Below, in pieces: positions 46,602-55,599 of a DNA stretch of 64,000 bases. The stretch lies in contig NZ_CP016177.1 in NCBI RefSeq assembly GCF_001677275.1, forward strand, positions 1,860,001 to 1,924,000, in the 5' to 3' direction. A program made the translations under genes and the position numbers. The number at the start of each line of letters is the position of its first letter. The stretch's first letter is position 1. The notes below the pieces were generated by a model. That model saw nothing but the letters and a program-made list of their open reading frames with translations, was not told the origin of the DNA and made no database searches. The stretch is from Vibrio breoganii. GTDB lineage: Bacteria > Pseudomonadota > Gammaproteobacteria > Enterobacterales > Vibrionaceae.

Positions 46602-46691
46602 TTAGCTAAACACCGCCACTAATCCATAAGCGATAAGTATTGCAAAGATTGAGGTTACTATTGTTATGGTAAATTTTAGATCGGTACTCAT
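46602..46691 (-). CDS. YnhF-like 29-residue membrane protein
   Basis: A small open frame encodes 29 aa starting MSTDLKFTITIVTSIFAIL and ending LVAVFS: a short polar N-terminus followed by one membrane helix. This matches the YnhF family, whose E. coli member also starts MSTDLKF. AAGGTGAG lies at a good distance before the ATG. It sits 17 bp before the patatin gene on the same strand. Function unknown even in E. coli, where it is an inner-membrane small protein. Confidence 0.8.
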   Translation of the reverse strand: MSTDLKFTITIVTSIFAILIAYGLVAVFS

Positions 46692-46916
46692 TCTCTCACC
46701 TTATAGATATTCGACAGTCCCTAAAGATAATAATACCTAGGGTTAACATAAGTTTTAGCATTCCTCAGTTTACCTCTCAAGACTTAGCGAAAAGCCGTGC
46801 AGAATTATGCAGTTACTGTCACAATTACAACTACGTAACTTAGTCGCTACATTAGCGAGAGTGTCGATCGTTGACACTAAGTAAACATGCTCTAGATTGA
46901 CAAGGATGACAATACT

Positions 46917-47504
46917 ATGAACAGAAAGACCCTCACCCTATTGGTACTAGCCTGTGGTTATCCTGCTGTATCTCAAGCAAACATCCACATTACCCCTATG
47001 GTTGGCTACAGCATGGGTGGTTCGTTTGATACCGAAGAGAATGGCAGTTTTGATATCAAAGAAGCCGTCAACTACAACATTGCGATTGAAACTAATGTCG
47101 ATGCAGGACGCTTAGGCTTACTCTATTCTCAACAAGACTCTTCTATTGAAGACGTTAATCTTGATACCACACTGCGCTACTTACACTTTCAAAGTGCCGT
47201 CTTTTATCCATCAGGAGACAAGTGGAACTCCTACATAGGTCTGAGTTTAGGTGGAACACAAATAGATGTTCAGGGCGCAAGCAATGAATACAAATTCTCT
47301 GCAGGCTTCTATGGCGGTGTCGAATACAAATTCACTGACAGTTTTGCCCTGCAAGGACAGGTTCGCTACTTAGGAACCTTGGTTGATGGGGATTCCATTA
47401 CGGTATGTAACTCTTCTAGCGATGGTACAAGCTGTAAGTATGCGTTCTCCGGTGATTGGATGAGCCAAGTTCAAGCCAACCTAGGCTTTAGATTTAGCTT
47501 CTAA
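46917..47504 (+). CDS. Small outer-membrane beta-barrel protein
   Basis: 195 aa with a signal peptide (about 1-22, SQA|NIH), eight or so amphipathic strands and a C-terminal Phe (ANLGFRFSF), so an OmpA/OmpX-size outer-membrane barrel. Two Cys in SITVCNSSSDGTSCKYAF could close a loop. Function unrecognised. AAGGATGA lies before the ATG. Two hairpins, TCGCT/AGCGA and AGTGTC/GACACT (46844-46878), stand upstream and may lie in the leader. Confidence 0.7.
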   Translation: MNRKTLTLLVLACGYPAVSQANIHITPMVGYSMGGSFDTEENGSFDIKEAVNYNIAIETNVDAGRLGLLYSQQDSSIEDVNLDTTLRYLHFQSAVFYPSGDKWNSYIGLSLGGTQIDVQGASNEYKFSAGFYGGVEYKFTDSFALQGQVRYLGTLVDGDSITVCNSSSDGTSCKYAFSGDWMSQVQANLGFRFSF

Positions 47505-47959
47505 ATCGATACATAATCACAACAATATATTAACGAGCGAGAGATCCTTGGTTTTTCGCTCTTAAATTAACATTTAGTCATATCCTCTAACTTAAACCAT
47601 TTATTTAATTGATGACAGCGGTCAGAAAGTCATTTGCAGTACGATCCATTAATAAGCTCCCTATCACCAGCAATTCTGCGATCATTCTTACCAAATATGA
47701 GCCTTATTTTATCTTGCCAGACAGAATATCTCACGGTAACCTGCCGTTATGACCCAGAATATTCTACTAGTTTTAGAGCCTGGGCAGTAAATTCTCAAAA
47801 ATAAACCACTACTTATTAAGCGTTAAATCAGAACTAATAACTACCTTATCGCATTGATGCGAGGTGATTATTTTATACACTCTGGTTATTTAAGCAAAAG
47901 AGACTCTTAACTCTCAATTAATATTTGCAACTCTTCATAAGTAATTACAAGGAGTAATT
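47505..47959. other. 455-bp intergenic region before the NSS transporter
   Basis: Directly after the barrel gene, GAGCGA and TCGCTC (about 47533-47560) form a weak terminator-like hairpin. The stretch 47600-47850 contains fragmentary protein-like frames interrupted by stops on both strands, for example a 26-codon minus frame at 47605-47685 without a ribosome site. It could be a decayed gene or a dispersed repeat. The transporter promoter must lie near its 3' end. Confidence 0.35.
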
Positions 47960-49429
47960 ATGAAACGAGAACAATGGGGTTCCCGTACCGGATTTATCTT
48001 AGCCGCAGTAGGCTCAGCAATCGGTCTAGGTAATATATGGCGCTTCCCGTATATGGCCTACGAAAATGGCGGTGGCGCATTCTTTATCCCTTACCTTTTC
48101 GCCATGTTAACGGCCGGTATTCCATTTATGATTATGGAATTCAAGCTGGGTCAAAAATATCGTGGTTCTGCACCTGCAGCACTTCGCTCTGTCAATCCAA
48201 AGTTTGAATGGTTGGGCTGGTTCCAAGTTGGTATTGCAGCATGTATCGCTGTTTACTACGTTGCTGTTATCGGTTGGTCGATCTCATACCTTGGCATGTC
48301 TTTCAATCAGGGTTGGGGAACCGACACTAACGCCTTCTTCTTCAGCGAGTACTTGAACCTAGGTGATAACTCACCGTCTAACCTTGGCTCTATCCAATGG
48401 AAGATTGCGGGCACCATGCTTCTAGCTTGGGCTATCACCTATTCAGCCATTGCAGGTGGTGTTAAGTCTGGTATCGAACGCGCAGCTAAAATCATGATGC
48501 CAGTATTGTTCATTATGGTATTAGTGCTAATCGGTCGCACTATCTTCCTACCGGGTGCACTTAACGGCATCAACTACCTGTTTGAACCAGATTTCAGTAA
48601 GATCATGGATCTTAAGGTGTGGGCAGCGGCTTATGGTCAGATCTTCTTCACCCTAAGTATCGGCTTTGCAATCATGCTTGCTTACTCTAGCTACCTGCCA
48701 GAGAAATCAGACATCAATAACAACGCCTTTATGACGGTATTGATTAACTGTGGCTTCTCTATCCTTGCGGGTATCATGATCTTCTCTGTATTAGGCTTCA
48801 TGGCACATGAACAAGGTAAAGAGCTCACAGACGTGGTTTCTGCTGGTGTAGGTCTTGCCTTCGTTACATTGCCTGCGGCAATCAACGAGCTACCTGCTCC
48901 TTATATCCTAGGTCCACTACTGTTCCTAGCACTGACTATTGCTGGTTTAAGCTCGCACATATCAATCATTGAAGCGGTAACATCGGCAATCATTGATAAG
49001 TTTAAGCTAGAACGTAAAAAAGCAGCGACATTGGTGTGTGGTATTGGCGCGATAGTCTCTCTAGCGTTTGCTACCAACGGTGGTTTGCTACTGCTAGACC
49101 TTGTTGACTACTTCACTAACCAGATTGGTATCGTACTAAGCTGCTTCATCGAAGTTCTGTTGATTGTATGGATTGTTAAGACCGCAACGATTCGCAACTA
49201 TGTAAACTCAGTCTCTGATTTCCAAATTGGCGTTTGGTTTGATGTTTGCTTGAAGTTTGTAAGCCCAGCAATTCTAGCGCTAACACTATTCAACACATTG
49301 AAAGCAACCCTAACAGACGGTTATGGCGGCTACGCACAATCTGATCTGCTACTACTGGGTTGGGGACTACTCGCTCTTCTCGTTATCATTGGTGTAGCGA
49401 TTAACGTACTAAGCAAAAAGGAAGCGTAA
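47960..49429 (+). CDS. Sodium-dependent amino-acid transporter (NSS/SNF family)
   Basis: 489-aa Na+-coupled neurotransmitter:sodium symporter family carrier, probably with 11-12 membrane helices. The N-terminal signature is WGSRTGFILAAVGSAIGLGN, then IWRFPYMAYENGGGAFFIPY, covering the Na+ and substrate sites of TM1. AAGGAG precedes the ATG. The MetS-type small subunit gene follows after 2 bases, so methionine, alanine or a similar neutral amino acid is a likely substrate. Confidence 0.92.
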   Translation: MKREQWGSRTGFILAAVGSAIGLGNIWRFPYMAYENGGGAFFIPYLFAMLTAGIPFMIMEFKLGQKYRGSAPAALRSVNPKFEWLGWFQVGIAACIAVYYVAVIGWSISYLGMSFNQGWGTDTNAFFFSEYLNLGDNSPSNLGSIQWKIAGTMLLAWAITYSAIAGGVKSGIERAAKIMMPVLFIMVLVLIGRTIFLPGALNGINYLFEPDFSKIMDLKVWAAAYGQIFFTLSIGFAIMLAYSSYLPEKSDINNNAFMTVLINCGFSILAGIMIFSVLGFMAHEQGKELTDVVSAGVGLAFVTLPAAINELPAPYILGPLLFLALTIAGLSSHISIIEAVTSAIIDKFKLERKKAATLVCGIGAIVSLAFATNGGLLLLDLVDYFTNQIGIVLSCFIEVLLIVWIVKTATIRNYVNSVSDFQIGVWFDVCLKFVSPAILALTLFNTLKATLTDGYGGYAQSDLLLLGWGLLALLVIIGVAINVLSKKEA

Positions 49430-49431
49430 TT

Positions 49432-49530
49432 ATGACGACTAGCGCAATCATTATGATGGTTCTTGGCCTTGGGATTACTTGGGGTGGCGCAGCCATCTGT
49501 ATCCGTAAGGCAATGAAAAAACAGCAATAA
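49432..49530 (+). CDS. MetS-family small subunit of the NSS transporter
   Basis: 32-aa peptide (MTTSAIIMMVLGLGITWGG, then AAICIRKAMKKQQ): one membrane helix with a basic end. It begins 2 bases after the transporter stop and matches the MetS family of small NSS-transporter partners known from methionine/alanine uptake in Corynebacterium. Probably needed for carrier activity or stability. Confidence 0.88.
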   Translation: MTTSAIIMMVLGLGITWGGAAICIRKAMKKQQ

Positions 49531-49539
49531 AAACGAGTA

Positions 49540-49562
49540 GCTGACAGTTTAAAGCTGTCAGC
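49540..49562. repeat. Short inverted repeat GCTGACAG/CTGTCAGC
   Basis: A perfect 8-bp stem with a 7-nt loop between the small-subunit stop and the terminator. It resembles short repeats scattered in vibrio intergenic regions. Confidence 0.4.
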
Positions 49563-49575
49563 TATCAGAAATGAA

Positions 49576-49604
49576 AAAGCCGACATAGTCTATGTCGGCT
49601 TTCT
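49576..49604 (+). terminator. Terminator of the NSS transporter operon
   Basis: AAGCCGACATA-GTC-TATGTCGGCTT followed by TCTTG, with AAAA before it, so it may work in both directions. Confidence 0.85.
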
Positions 49605-49624
49605 TGTATCTATTTGCATAAAAA

Positions 49625-50044
49625 TTAGAAGCGGTAAGTCACACCTATTGCGGCACCGAACTTAAGCTTTGATTTGTCTTGGATCTGCCATTCTGGTGCA
49701 ACTTGTCCAAAGGCATTCCAATTTGGCGCGAAGTTCCAATCCAAGCCTAGTGGTACTCGAAGACCCCAATCGTCATCCCATTCATACCAGCCACCAGCCC
49801 CGACATACCAATCAAAAGGAACATCTTGAGAAAAGCTGCCTTTGGCAAAATGGTAATCAAACGCCATTCCATCATTGCCTACCGTTAAGTTAAATCTGTC
49901 TTCAAATTTAACTACCGCACTTAGGCCCTGATCAAACGCCATACCTACTTTAACATTAGTAGGACCGGCTGCTTTCGCTGCTCCAACATAGGTTGCTACA
50001 CCAGTAAGAACTGCCGTGACCAATGCTAACTTCCCAATATTCAC
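49625..50044 (-). CDS. Small predicted outer-membrane protein
   Basis: 139 aa with a signal peptide (about 1-26, AAKA|AGPTNVKVG), a strand-rich Trp/Tyr-containing body and a C-terminal Phe (GAAIGVTYRF), consistent with a small eight-strand barrel. GTG start at 50044 with AAGGA 8 bases upstream; no in-frame ATG gives a signal peptide. Function unknown. Convergent with the NSS transporter unit. Confidence 0.65.
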   Translation of the reverse strand: MNIGKLALVTAVLTGVATYVGAAKAAGPTNVKVGMAFDQGLSAVVKFEDRFNLTVGNDGMAFDYHFAKGSFSQDVPFDWYVGAGGWYEWDDDWGLRVPLGLDWNFAPNWNAFGQVAPEWQIQDKSKLKFGAAIGVTYRF

Positions 50045-50223
50045 TTTATGTATCCTTGATTATGTGTAACTTCGCGAATTTTAACCTTATTTTAGCGCTC
50101 TTTGTCAGCGATATGTGATGAAATCTGTAAAAGTGCGTTTCGTAACACATTTTTATTTCTAGTAACACATTCAGCCCTTGTATACCAAGGGTGATTAGAG
50201 CATCGCAGTTTGTTCAAGATCAA

Positions 50224-50252
50224 AAAAAGGAGGCCTAAGCCTCCTTTTTGTA
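50224..50252 (-). terminator. ptsG terminator
   Basis: AAAAGGAGGC-TTAG-GCCTCCTTTT on the minus strand continuing into a T run, 20 bp after the ptsG stop. Symmetric flanks allow function in both directions. Confidence 0.93.
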
Positions 50253-50271
50253 TCATGGTTATATGTGGATA

Positions 50272-51705
50272 TTAACCGTTGTTACGAATCCACTCGTCCA
50301 TGTCTGTTTTAAGGTTGTCAGACTTAGTACCGAAGATAGCCTGTACACCACCTGAAACAACAACTACACCCGCTGCGCCAAGTTGCTTAAGCTTATCTTG
50401 GTCAACGTTATCAGTGTCAGCCACTGCTACACGTAGACGTGTAATACAAGCATCAAGACCTGTGATGTTCGCTTTGCCACCGAATGCAGCAACAAGCTCG
50501 CCTGCTAGTTCAGAACCAGTTGCAACTGAAGCTGCTTCTTCTGTTTCGTCTTCACGACCAGGAGTTTTAAGGTCCATAGCAGTGATAACAGCGCGGAATA
50601 CGAAGTAGTAGATTGCAGCGTAACCAAGACCAACAGCAACCATTAGACCCATCTTCTGAGCATTACCAGAAAGAACGATGAAGTCGATTAGACCGTGTGA
50701 GAATGATGTACCGTGTACAAAGCCTAGTACGTTAGAAACAACGTATGCAGAACCAGCTAGTAGTGCGTGAATTCCGTAAAGTACAGGAGCAACGAATAGG
50801 AATGAGAATTCGATTGGCTCAGTGATACCTGTTAGGAAAGAAGTCAACGCAGCAGAAAGCATGATACCCATTACTTTAGCGCGGTTTTCAGGCTTAGCAC
50901 AGTGTGCAATAGCGATTGCAGCAGCTGGTAGACCGAACATCTTGAACATGTAACCGCCAGCAAGTTGACCGAAGCCATTACCTGCAGCACGAGATGCTTC
51001 ATCAGCAACTAGGTAACAAGTTAGAACACCGTTTTGAGCTACGCCGTTTCCGTCAACACAAGAACCTGCTTCGAAGAAGAAAGGTACGTTCCAAACGTGG
51101 TGAAGACCGAATGGGATTAGTGAACGCTCAACGATACCGTAGATACCAAATGCTAGCTCAGGGTTTTGTTCAGCTGCCCAGTGTGAAAATGCACCGATTG
51201 CAGAACCGATTGGTGGCCATATGATAGAAAGTAGGATACCAAGACCAATAGATAGGAAACCAGTGATGATTGGCACAGCACGCTTACCAGCGAAGAAGCC
51301 AAGGTACTCTGGAAGTTGGATGCGGAAGAAACGTGCAAATGACCATGCAGCAACACCACCGACTAGGATACCACCTAGAACACCAGTATCGATTTTCTCA
51401 ACGCCCATAACACCAGCCATAACGCTAAGTGTTGCAGTCATGATGCCGTAACCAACGATAGCAGCTAGACCTGCTACACCGTCGTTATCTGTAAAGCCAA
51501 GTGCCACACCAACAGCAAATAGCAGAGCCATTTGACCGAATACTGAGCCACCCGCTTGTTCCATTAAGTTAGATACAACGTCTGGAATGAAACCAAGGTC
51601 AGCGGCGCCGACACCTAGTAGAATACCTGCAACTGGAAGTACTGATACTGGTAGCATCAGAGACTTACCAACTTTCTGCAAGTTCGCAAAAAGGTTCTTA
51701 AACAT
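50272..51705 (-). CDS. ptsG: Glucose-specific PTS enzyme IIBC
   Basis: Glucose permease of the phosphotransferase system, 477 aa. Domain IIC (about 1-380, polytopic, starting with [20 protein letters not shown] and including [20 protein letters not shown]) is followed by IIB with phospho-Cys420 in [10 protein letters not shown]. There is no IIA domain, so it depends on Crr. CAGGAG lies before the ATG within a GGA-rich, hairpin-forming leader. Mlc, the expected repressor, is encoded at 44102-45316. Confidence 0.95.
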   Translation of the reverse strand: MFKNLFANLQKVGKSLMLPVSVLPVAGILLGVGAADLGFIPDVVSNLMEQAGGSVFGQMALLFAVGVALGFTDNDGVAGLAAIVGYGIMTATLSVMAGVMGVEKIDTGVLGGILVGGVAAWSFARFFRIQLPEYLGFFAGKRAVPIITGFLSIGLGILLSIIWPPIGSAIGAFSHWAAEQNPELAFGIYGIVERSLIPFGLHHVWNVPFFFEAGSCVDGNGVAQNGVLTCYLVADEASRAAGNGFGQLAGGYMFKMFGLPAAAIAIAHCAKPENRAKVMGIMLSAALTSFLTGITEPIEFSFLFVAPVLYGIHALLAGSAYVVSNVLGFVHGTSFSHGLIDFIVLSGNAQKMGLMVAVGLGYAAIYYFVFRAVITAMDLKTPGREDETEEAASVATGSELAGELVAAFGGKANITGLDACITRLRVAVADTDNVDQDKLKQLGAAGVVVVSGGVQAIFGTKSDNLKTDMDEWIRNNG

Positions 51706-51739
51706 GTTTATGCTCCTGAAAGATTATTAGTATTTTGTC

Positions 51740-51786
51740 GGGTCCCATCGACTTACCCCCGTAGTCCGAATGATGGTTCCCATCGA
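51740..51786 (-). promoter_or_regulatory. ptsG leader: twin GGA-bearing hairpins
   Basis: On the RNA strand UCGAUGGGAACC and UCGAUGGGACCC form an 11-of-12 direct repeat, 35 nt apart. Each lies in a hairpin: GAUGG-GAA-CCAUC (51771-51783) and GUCG-N8-CGAC. Four GGA triplets occur between here and the start codon, one of them in the ribosome site CAGGAG. This pattern is typical of CsrA targets (inference). Confidence 0.4.
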
Positions 51787-51805
51787 AGAAATGTAACCTC
51801 TACGA

Positions 51806-51831
51806 TTATATTTTTCGTCTCTAAATATATA
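51806..51831 (-). promoter_or_regulatory. Candidate Mlc operator of ptsG
   Basis: The AT-rich, partly symmetrical TATATTTAGAGACGAAAAATATA overlaps a TATAAT-like -10 (51805-51810), about 100 bp before ptsG; the CGAAAAAT half resembles Mlc/NagC sites. Only one half matches well. Confidence 0.35.
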
Positions 51832-52146
51832 TTGATGCGCCTCAACTTTCCTCACTGACTAAAATCTAAGTTTTCAAAAGCCGTTATGGATCACATTCGA
51901 CAACACGAACAATAAACAAACAAATGCATCCTAAGTAACTGTATTTAAATAAAAAAACTACATTAAAAATGACGTTATTCACTAATGTACGCGCTTTCAA
52001 GTACTTATTTTTTATACGGAAACTTACTACAACAGCTATGTGAAGTCGATTTTAAACACATAACATAATAAACAACACATATGGTAATTATGCTAAGTTA
52101 TCGCATCATTTTAGACCAAAGAGGTGAAATACGCACAAAAACTAAC
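51832..52146. other. Upstream region of ptsG
   Basis: AT-rich non-coding stretch between ptsG and the tatD 3' end. The minus-strand sequence AATGTGATC (51890-51898 area) is a good half of a CRP site with a poor second half. No open frame, repeat or hairpin stands out beyond that. Confidence 0.35.
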
Positions 52147-52917
52147 TTAGCGACGCAAAAAAAGATCGGCGAAATTTTGCGTAGTTTTTTCCGCTACCTG
52201 ACCTAATGAAATGCCTTTTAGCTGCGCAATATAGCTTGCAACTTCAACTACATAGGCAGGTTGGTTCTCTTTTCCTCGGTGAGGCACTGGCGCCAAATAC
52301 GGAGAATCTGTTTCAATAAGCAAACGTTCTAGAGGTAATTTTTTAACAACCTCTTTTAATTCAATAGCTTGACGAAAAGTCACGATCCCTGACACTGAAA
52401 TGTAGAATCCGAGTTCCATCGCAGCTTCTGCAAATGACTGGTCTTCAGTAAAACAGTGGATAACCCCACCGCACTTTTCTGCCCCACCGTCACGCAATAT
52501 TGCGAGTGTCTCTGCTCGTGCCTGTCGCGTATGGATAATCAAAGGCTTTTTTACTTCAACCGCTAGCTCAACTTGTTGTTCAAATCGTTCGATCTGTAAG
52601 TTCTTGGTCTCTGGCTTGTAATGAAAATCAAGACCGGTCTCACCAATCGCTACTACCTTTTCATGTCGAGCAAAAGAAGCAAGCTGTTCAAGGTCAAATG
52701 CGCTCTCCACATCAAGAGGATGAACCCCTGCAGAAGCATGAACCTGTGGAAAGGGAGTAATGAGCTCGATCATCTTTGGAAAAGCGTCAAGGGTCACTCC
52801 AACCGATAACAGTTGCTTGACGTTTGCTGCTTCCGCTTTAGCAATGACGTCGGCTACACCAGTGTGCAAGTCTTGATAATTCAGCTTATCAAGATGGCAA
52901 TGAGAATCTACAAACAT
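52147..52917 (-). CDS. TatD-family metal-dependent deoxyribonuclease
   Basis: Metal-dependent hydrolase of the YcfH subtype, 256 aa from the ATG at 52917. Metal motifs DSHCHLD (4-10), AIGETGLDFHY, VIHTRQAR, GVIHCFTEDQSF and LIETDSPYLAP are intact. The frame extends to 52962, but MFVDSHCHLDKLNYQ is the family start. A terminator lies between holB and this gene, so it may also need its own promoter. Likely 3'-5' exonuclease in DNA repair or turnover. Confidence 0.92.
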   Translation of the reverse strand: MFVDSHCHLDKLNYQDLHTGVADVIAKAEAANVKQLLSVGVTLDAFPKMIELITPFPQVHASAGVHPLDVESAFDLEQLASFARHEKVVAIGETGLDFHYKPETKNLQIERFEQQVELAVEVKKPLIIHTRQARAETLAILRDGGAEKCGGVIHCFTEDQSFAEAAMELGFYISVSGIVTFRQAIELKEVVKKLPLERLLIETDSPYLAPVPHRGKENQPAYVVEVASYIAQLKGISLGQVAEKTTQNFADLFLRR

Positions 52918-52928
52918 ATAACACCTAT

Positions 52929-52948
52929 AAAAAAACGCGCTATGCGCG
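52929..52948 (-). terminator. Terminator between holB and tatD
   Basis: CGCGC-ATA-GCGCG followed by seven T on the minus strand, 37 bases after the holB stop. It lies directly before the tatD start codon, so it may attenuate tatD rather than isolate it. Confidence 0.75.
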
Positions 52949-52984
52949 CGCCTTGTAAACAATAATTTTAACTAGTACGAATAA

Positions 52985-53947
52985 TCATCTAGTTTTCGTT
53001 TCAATGAGCCACTGACTTAATAGTAGTTCTTTATTAAGCCCAGTATGAAGGGTAAGTTGCTCAATAAGCTTGGCGAGTCTTCGTGTCATGTCAAACACCT
53101 GCTGATAATCTAAAACTGATTTGAGACGTTTTAATTGAGGGTGGTTTTCTACCGTAGGCAGTTCAACAAAATACCCTTTCTGCAATTCGATCAAAGCCAA
53201 TGACAACAGACTCAGCTTAGCGAGCGTGTCCGTAGAACACTTATCTACGAAGGTTTTCGGTAATGCAAAGTCCTGCTCAATAAAATCCGTTAACGCAGCC
53301 AATGTAGAATCAAACTCCGCGCCTTGCCCTTCATCAATAAATGCTTTTAGCTTTAATGGAGCGCCTAAGCACAGCTGATAATACAGCTCAGGCACCTCAG
53401 AGATCCCATTAGCCGTTAGCCATTGCTGATATTCACTCAGCACAGGTGTTTTAACGTGCCAATGCTGACAGCGACTCTTAATCGTAGGCAACAAGCGATG
53501 AGGTGCATGGCTTCTTAAAATAAACACACAGCTATCAGGTGGGCTTTCGAGTGTCTTCAATAACGCATTCATCGCCTGCTCTGTCATTGATTCAGCAGGC
53601 TCTATAATAATGACTCGTTGGCCACTCAGTTGGGACGACTCTAGAGCATAGCGATTCCCTTCACGGATCTGATCCACTGAAATGGTCGCTTTACCCTCAG
53701 CGGGTGCAATTCGATGTAGATCAGGGTGTGTCCCAGCTTGAAATAATGCACAGCTGTGACAAAAGCCGCATGCCTCTACTTCACTACTGTTGCACAATTG
53801 CACCTTGAGCAATGCTTCAACCAGTGATTCTTCACCAAGACCTTCCGTTGCACTAAACAGCAAAGCGCCAGGCAATGAGCCATGTTGCATGCTCGCCTGC
53901 AAATTCGTCCAAGTTTCAGATAGCCATGGGTACTGAACACCATTCAT
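52985..53947 (-). CDS. holB: DNA polymerase III subunit delta'
   Basis: Clamp-loader subunit, 320 aa. AAA+ core with zinc-module Cys residues (LCNSSEVEACGFCHSCALFQ, about 48-67), the ISVDQIREGNRYALESSQL region and the sensor-type SPPDSCVFILRSHAPHRLLP. The P-loop position (SATEGLGEES) is degenerate, as expected of delta'. The ATG at 53947 shares its A with the tmk stop codon (TAATG); a GTG seven codons upstream is less likely. Confidence 0.93.
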   Translation of the reverse strand: MNGVQYPWLSETWTNLQASMQHGSLPGALLFSATEGLGEESLVEALLKVQLCNSSEVEACGFCHSCALFQAGTHPDLHRIAPAEGKATISVDQIREGNRYALESSQLSGQRVIIIEPAESMTEQAMNALLKTLESPPDSCVFILRSHAPHRLLPTIKSRCQHWHVKTPVLSEYQQWLTANGISEVPELYYQLCLGAPLKLKAFIDEGQGAEFDSTLAALTDFIEQDFALPKTFVDKCSTDTLAKLSLLSLALIELQKGYFVELPTVENHPQLKRLKSVLDYQQVFDMTRRLAKLIEQLTLHTGLNKELLLSQWLIETKTR

Positions 53948-54582
53948 TACTCGTGACTTCCTAACCAATGAATTAGTGCTGCTTCAATATCACTGGCCAC
54001 TTTATCAATCGGCTGCGCAGCATTAATGATTAAAATCGAACTATCGCTGTTAGCCAATTCTAGGTAGCGCTCTCGTGCTCGCTCAAAAAACGAAATATCC
54101 ATTTTTTCAATGCGATCCAAATCGCCACGGCCGCGCGCACGCTCTAAACCCAATCGCGGCTCAATGTCCATGTATAGGGTAAGATCGGGTTTAAAATCAC
54201 CTAAGCTAATCTGCTTCAATGACTGCATTGTTTCTGCTGGGATCTGTCGGCCGCCACCTTGGTATGCCTGAGATGAAAGGTCATGACGATCTCCCACCAC
54301 CCAATTACCTGAGCTCAATGCAGGCTTGATGACAGTTTCTACCAACTGTACTCGAGCGCCATACATAAGAAGTAATTCGGTGATATCTTGAATCTCTTCT
54401 GCTTCATGCTCTTCTTTGACCAAAGCACGCATTTTTTCCGCTAAAGGAGTACCACCAGGTTCTCTTGTTGAGACGATATTCTCGATACCTGACGAGGTTA
54501 ACACCGACATAATACTCGCTATAGCGGTACTTTTTCCGGCGCCCTCTAGGCCCTCAACAACAATAAACTTACCTTGTTCCAT
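53947..54582 (-). CDS. tmk: Thymidylate kinase
   Basis: Phosphorylates dTMP to dTDP; 211 aa. P-loop GLEGAGKST (11-19), the DR(E)-type [32 protein letters not shown] and the [15 protein letters not shown]. Starts immediately after the mltG stop codon (TAA then ATG) and overlaps holB by one base, so translation is coupled. Confidence 0.97.
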   Translation of the reverse strand: MEQGKFIVVEGLEGAGKSTAIASIMSVLTSSGIENIVSTREPGGTPLAEKMRALVKEEHEAEEIQDITELLLMYGARVQLVETVIKPALSSGNWVVGDRHDLSSQAYQGGGRQIPAETMQSLKQISLGDFKPDLTLYMDIEPRLGLERARGRGDLDRIEKMDISFFERARERYLELANSDSSILIINAAQPIDKVASDIEAALIHWLGSHE

Positions 54583-55599
54583 TTATTTACGTGCCCTTAG
54601 CTTTCTTAGATATTCTTGAACAGCGCGGTTATGATCTCTTAAGTTTTTAGAGAAGACATGCCCACCATCACCACTTGCTACAAAGTACAGATACTTGCTG
54701 TCATCCGGGTCAACAGCTGCGGCTATTGCCTCTTCACCGACCATAGCAATTGGCGTTGGTGTCAGACCGTACATGGTATAGGTGTTGTATGGTGTTGGCG
54801 TTTGTAAATCACGCTTACGAATATTGCCTTTATACTTATCACCCATACCGTAGATAACGGTCGGATCTGTTTGCAATCGCATGCCAATATTCAAGCGATT
54901 AACAAACACAGACGAAACTAACGGGCGCTCTTCGGGAACCGCCGTTTCTTTTTCAATAATAGAGGCTAGGATAAGCGCTTCATAAGCGTTCTTCAGAGGC
55001 AGTTTGTCTTGGCGTTGACCCCAATATTGTTCTAGAACACGGTTCAACTGTGTATGAGAGCGCTTCATGATGTCCAAATCTGACATGCCTACCGTATAGT
55101 GGTAAGTCTCAGCCAAGAATAAACCTTCGAGTTTCTCTCTATCAATCTGCAGGGCTTCGGCTATCTCAGCCTCAGTCATGTCTTTGGTCGTGTGTATAAG
55201 GTGGGGCGCCTCGTCGAACATTGCGCGCCATTCTTTAAAGGTGCTTCCTTCAACAAAGGTGATGCTAAATTGCATCTGCTGCCCATGGACCAAATCTAAA
55301 AGGGTTTGTTTAAGGGTAAGATTCGGCTGTACCTGAAAGGTGCCCGCTTTAACCTGAGTGAGTTCAGGGTGCGCACGACGCAATAAACGAGAAAAGTCGC
55401 TTGGTTCAATCCAGCCGTCTTTCTCAAATCGATTTAACAACGAATTAAATGAGGTTCCCGACTCGATAGTCACTAGAGTGGGCTCATCAATTTTCACTGA
55501 TTGGTTAACATAGCCGTCGAGTTGGTTCCAAACGTAGAACAAACCCGCTCCAGCCAAAAGAATGCAGATGATACAAAGGGTGATGATTTTTTTAAGCAC
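54583..55599 (-). CDS. mltG: Endolytic murein transglycosylase MltG
   Basis: Inner-membrane endolytic transglycosylase that cuts nascent glycan strands, 338 aa. One N-terminal membrane segment (about 4-24), a LysM-like region, and the YceG catalytic domain with the catalytic Glu in ASIIEKETAVPEERP and the conserved LQTDPTVIYGMG and TPYNTYTMYGLTPTPIA. GTG start at 55599, overlapping the end of pabC by 8 bases. Confidence 0.95.
   Translation of the reverse strand: MLKKIITLCIICILLAGAGLFYVWNQLDGYVNQSVKIDEPTLVTIESGTSFNSLLNRFEKDGWIEPSDFSRLLRRAHPELTQVKAGTFQVQPNLTLKQTLLDLVHGQQMQFSITFVEGSTFKEWRAMFDEAPHLIHTTKDMTEAEIAEALQIDREKLEGLFLAETYHYTVGMSDLDIMKRSHTQLNRVLEQYWGQRQDKLPLKNAYEALILASIIEKETAVPEERPLVSSVFVNRLNIGMRLQTDPTVIYGMGDKYKGNIRKRDLQTPTPYNTYTMYGLTPTPIAMVGEEAIAAAVDPDDSKYLYFVASGDGGHVFSKNLRDHNRAVQEYLRKLRARK

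Noticed and set aside
47605..47685. 26-codon minus-strand mini-gene
   Set aside because: No ribosome site, not followed by a terminator, and a competing frame over the same bases looks equally protein-like; treated as repeat or debris.
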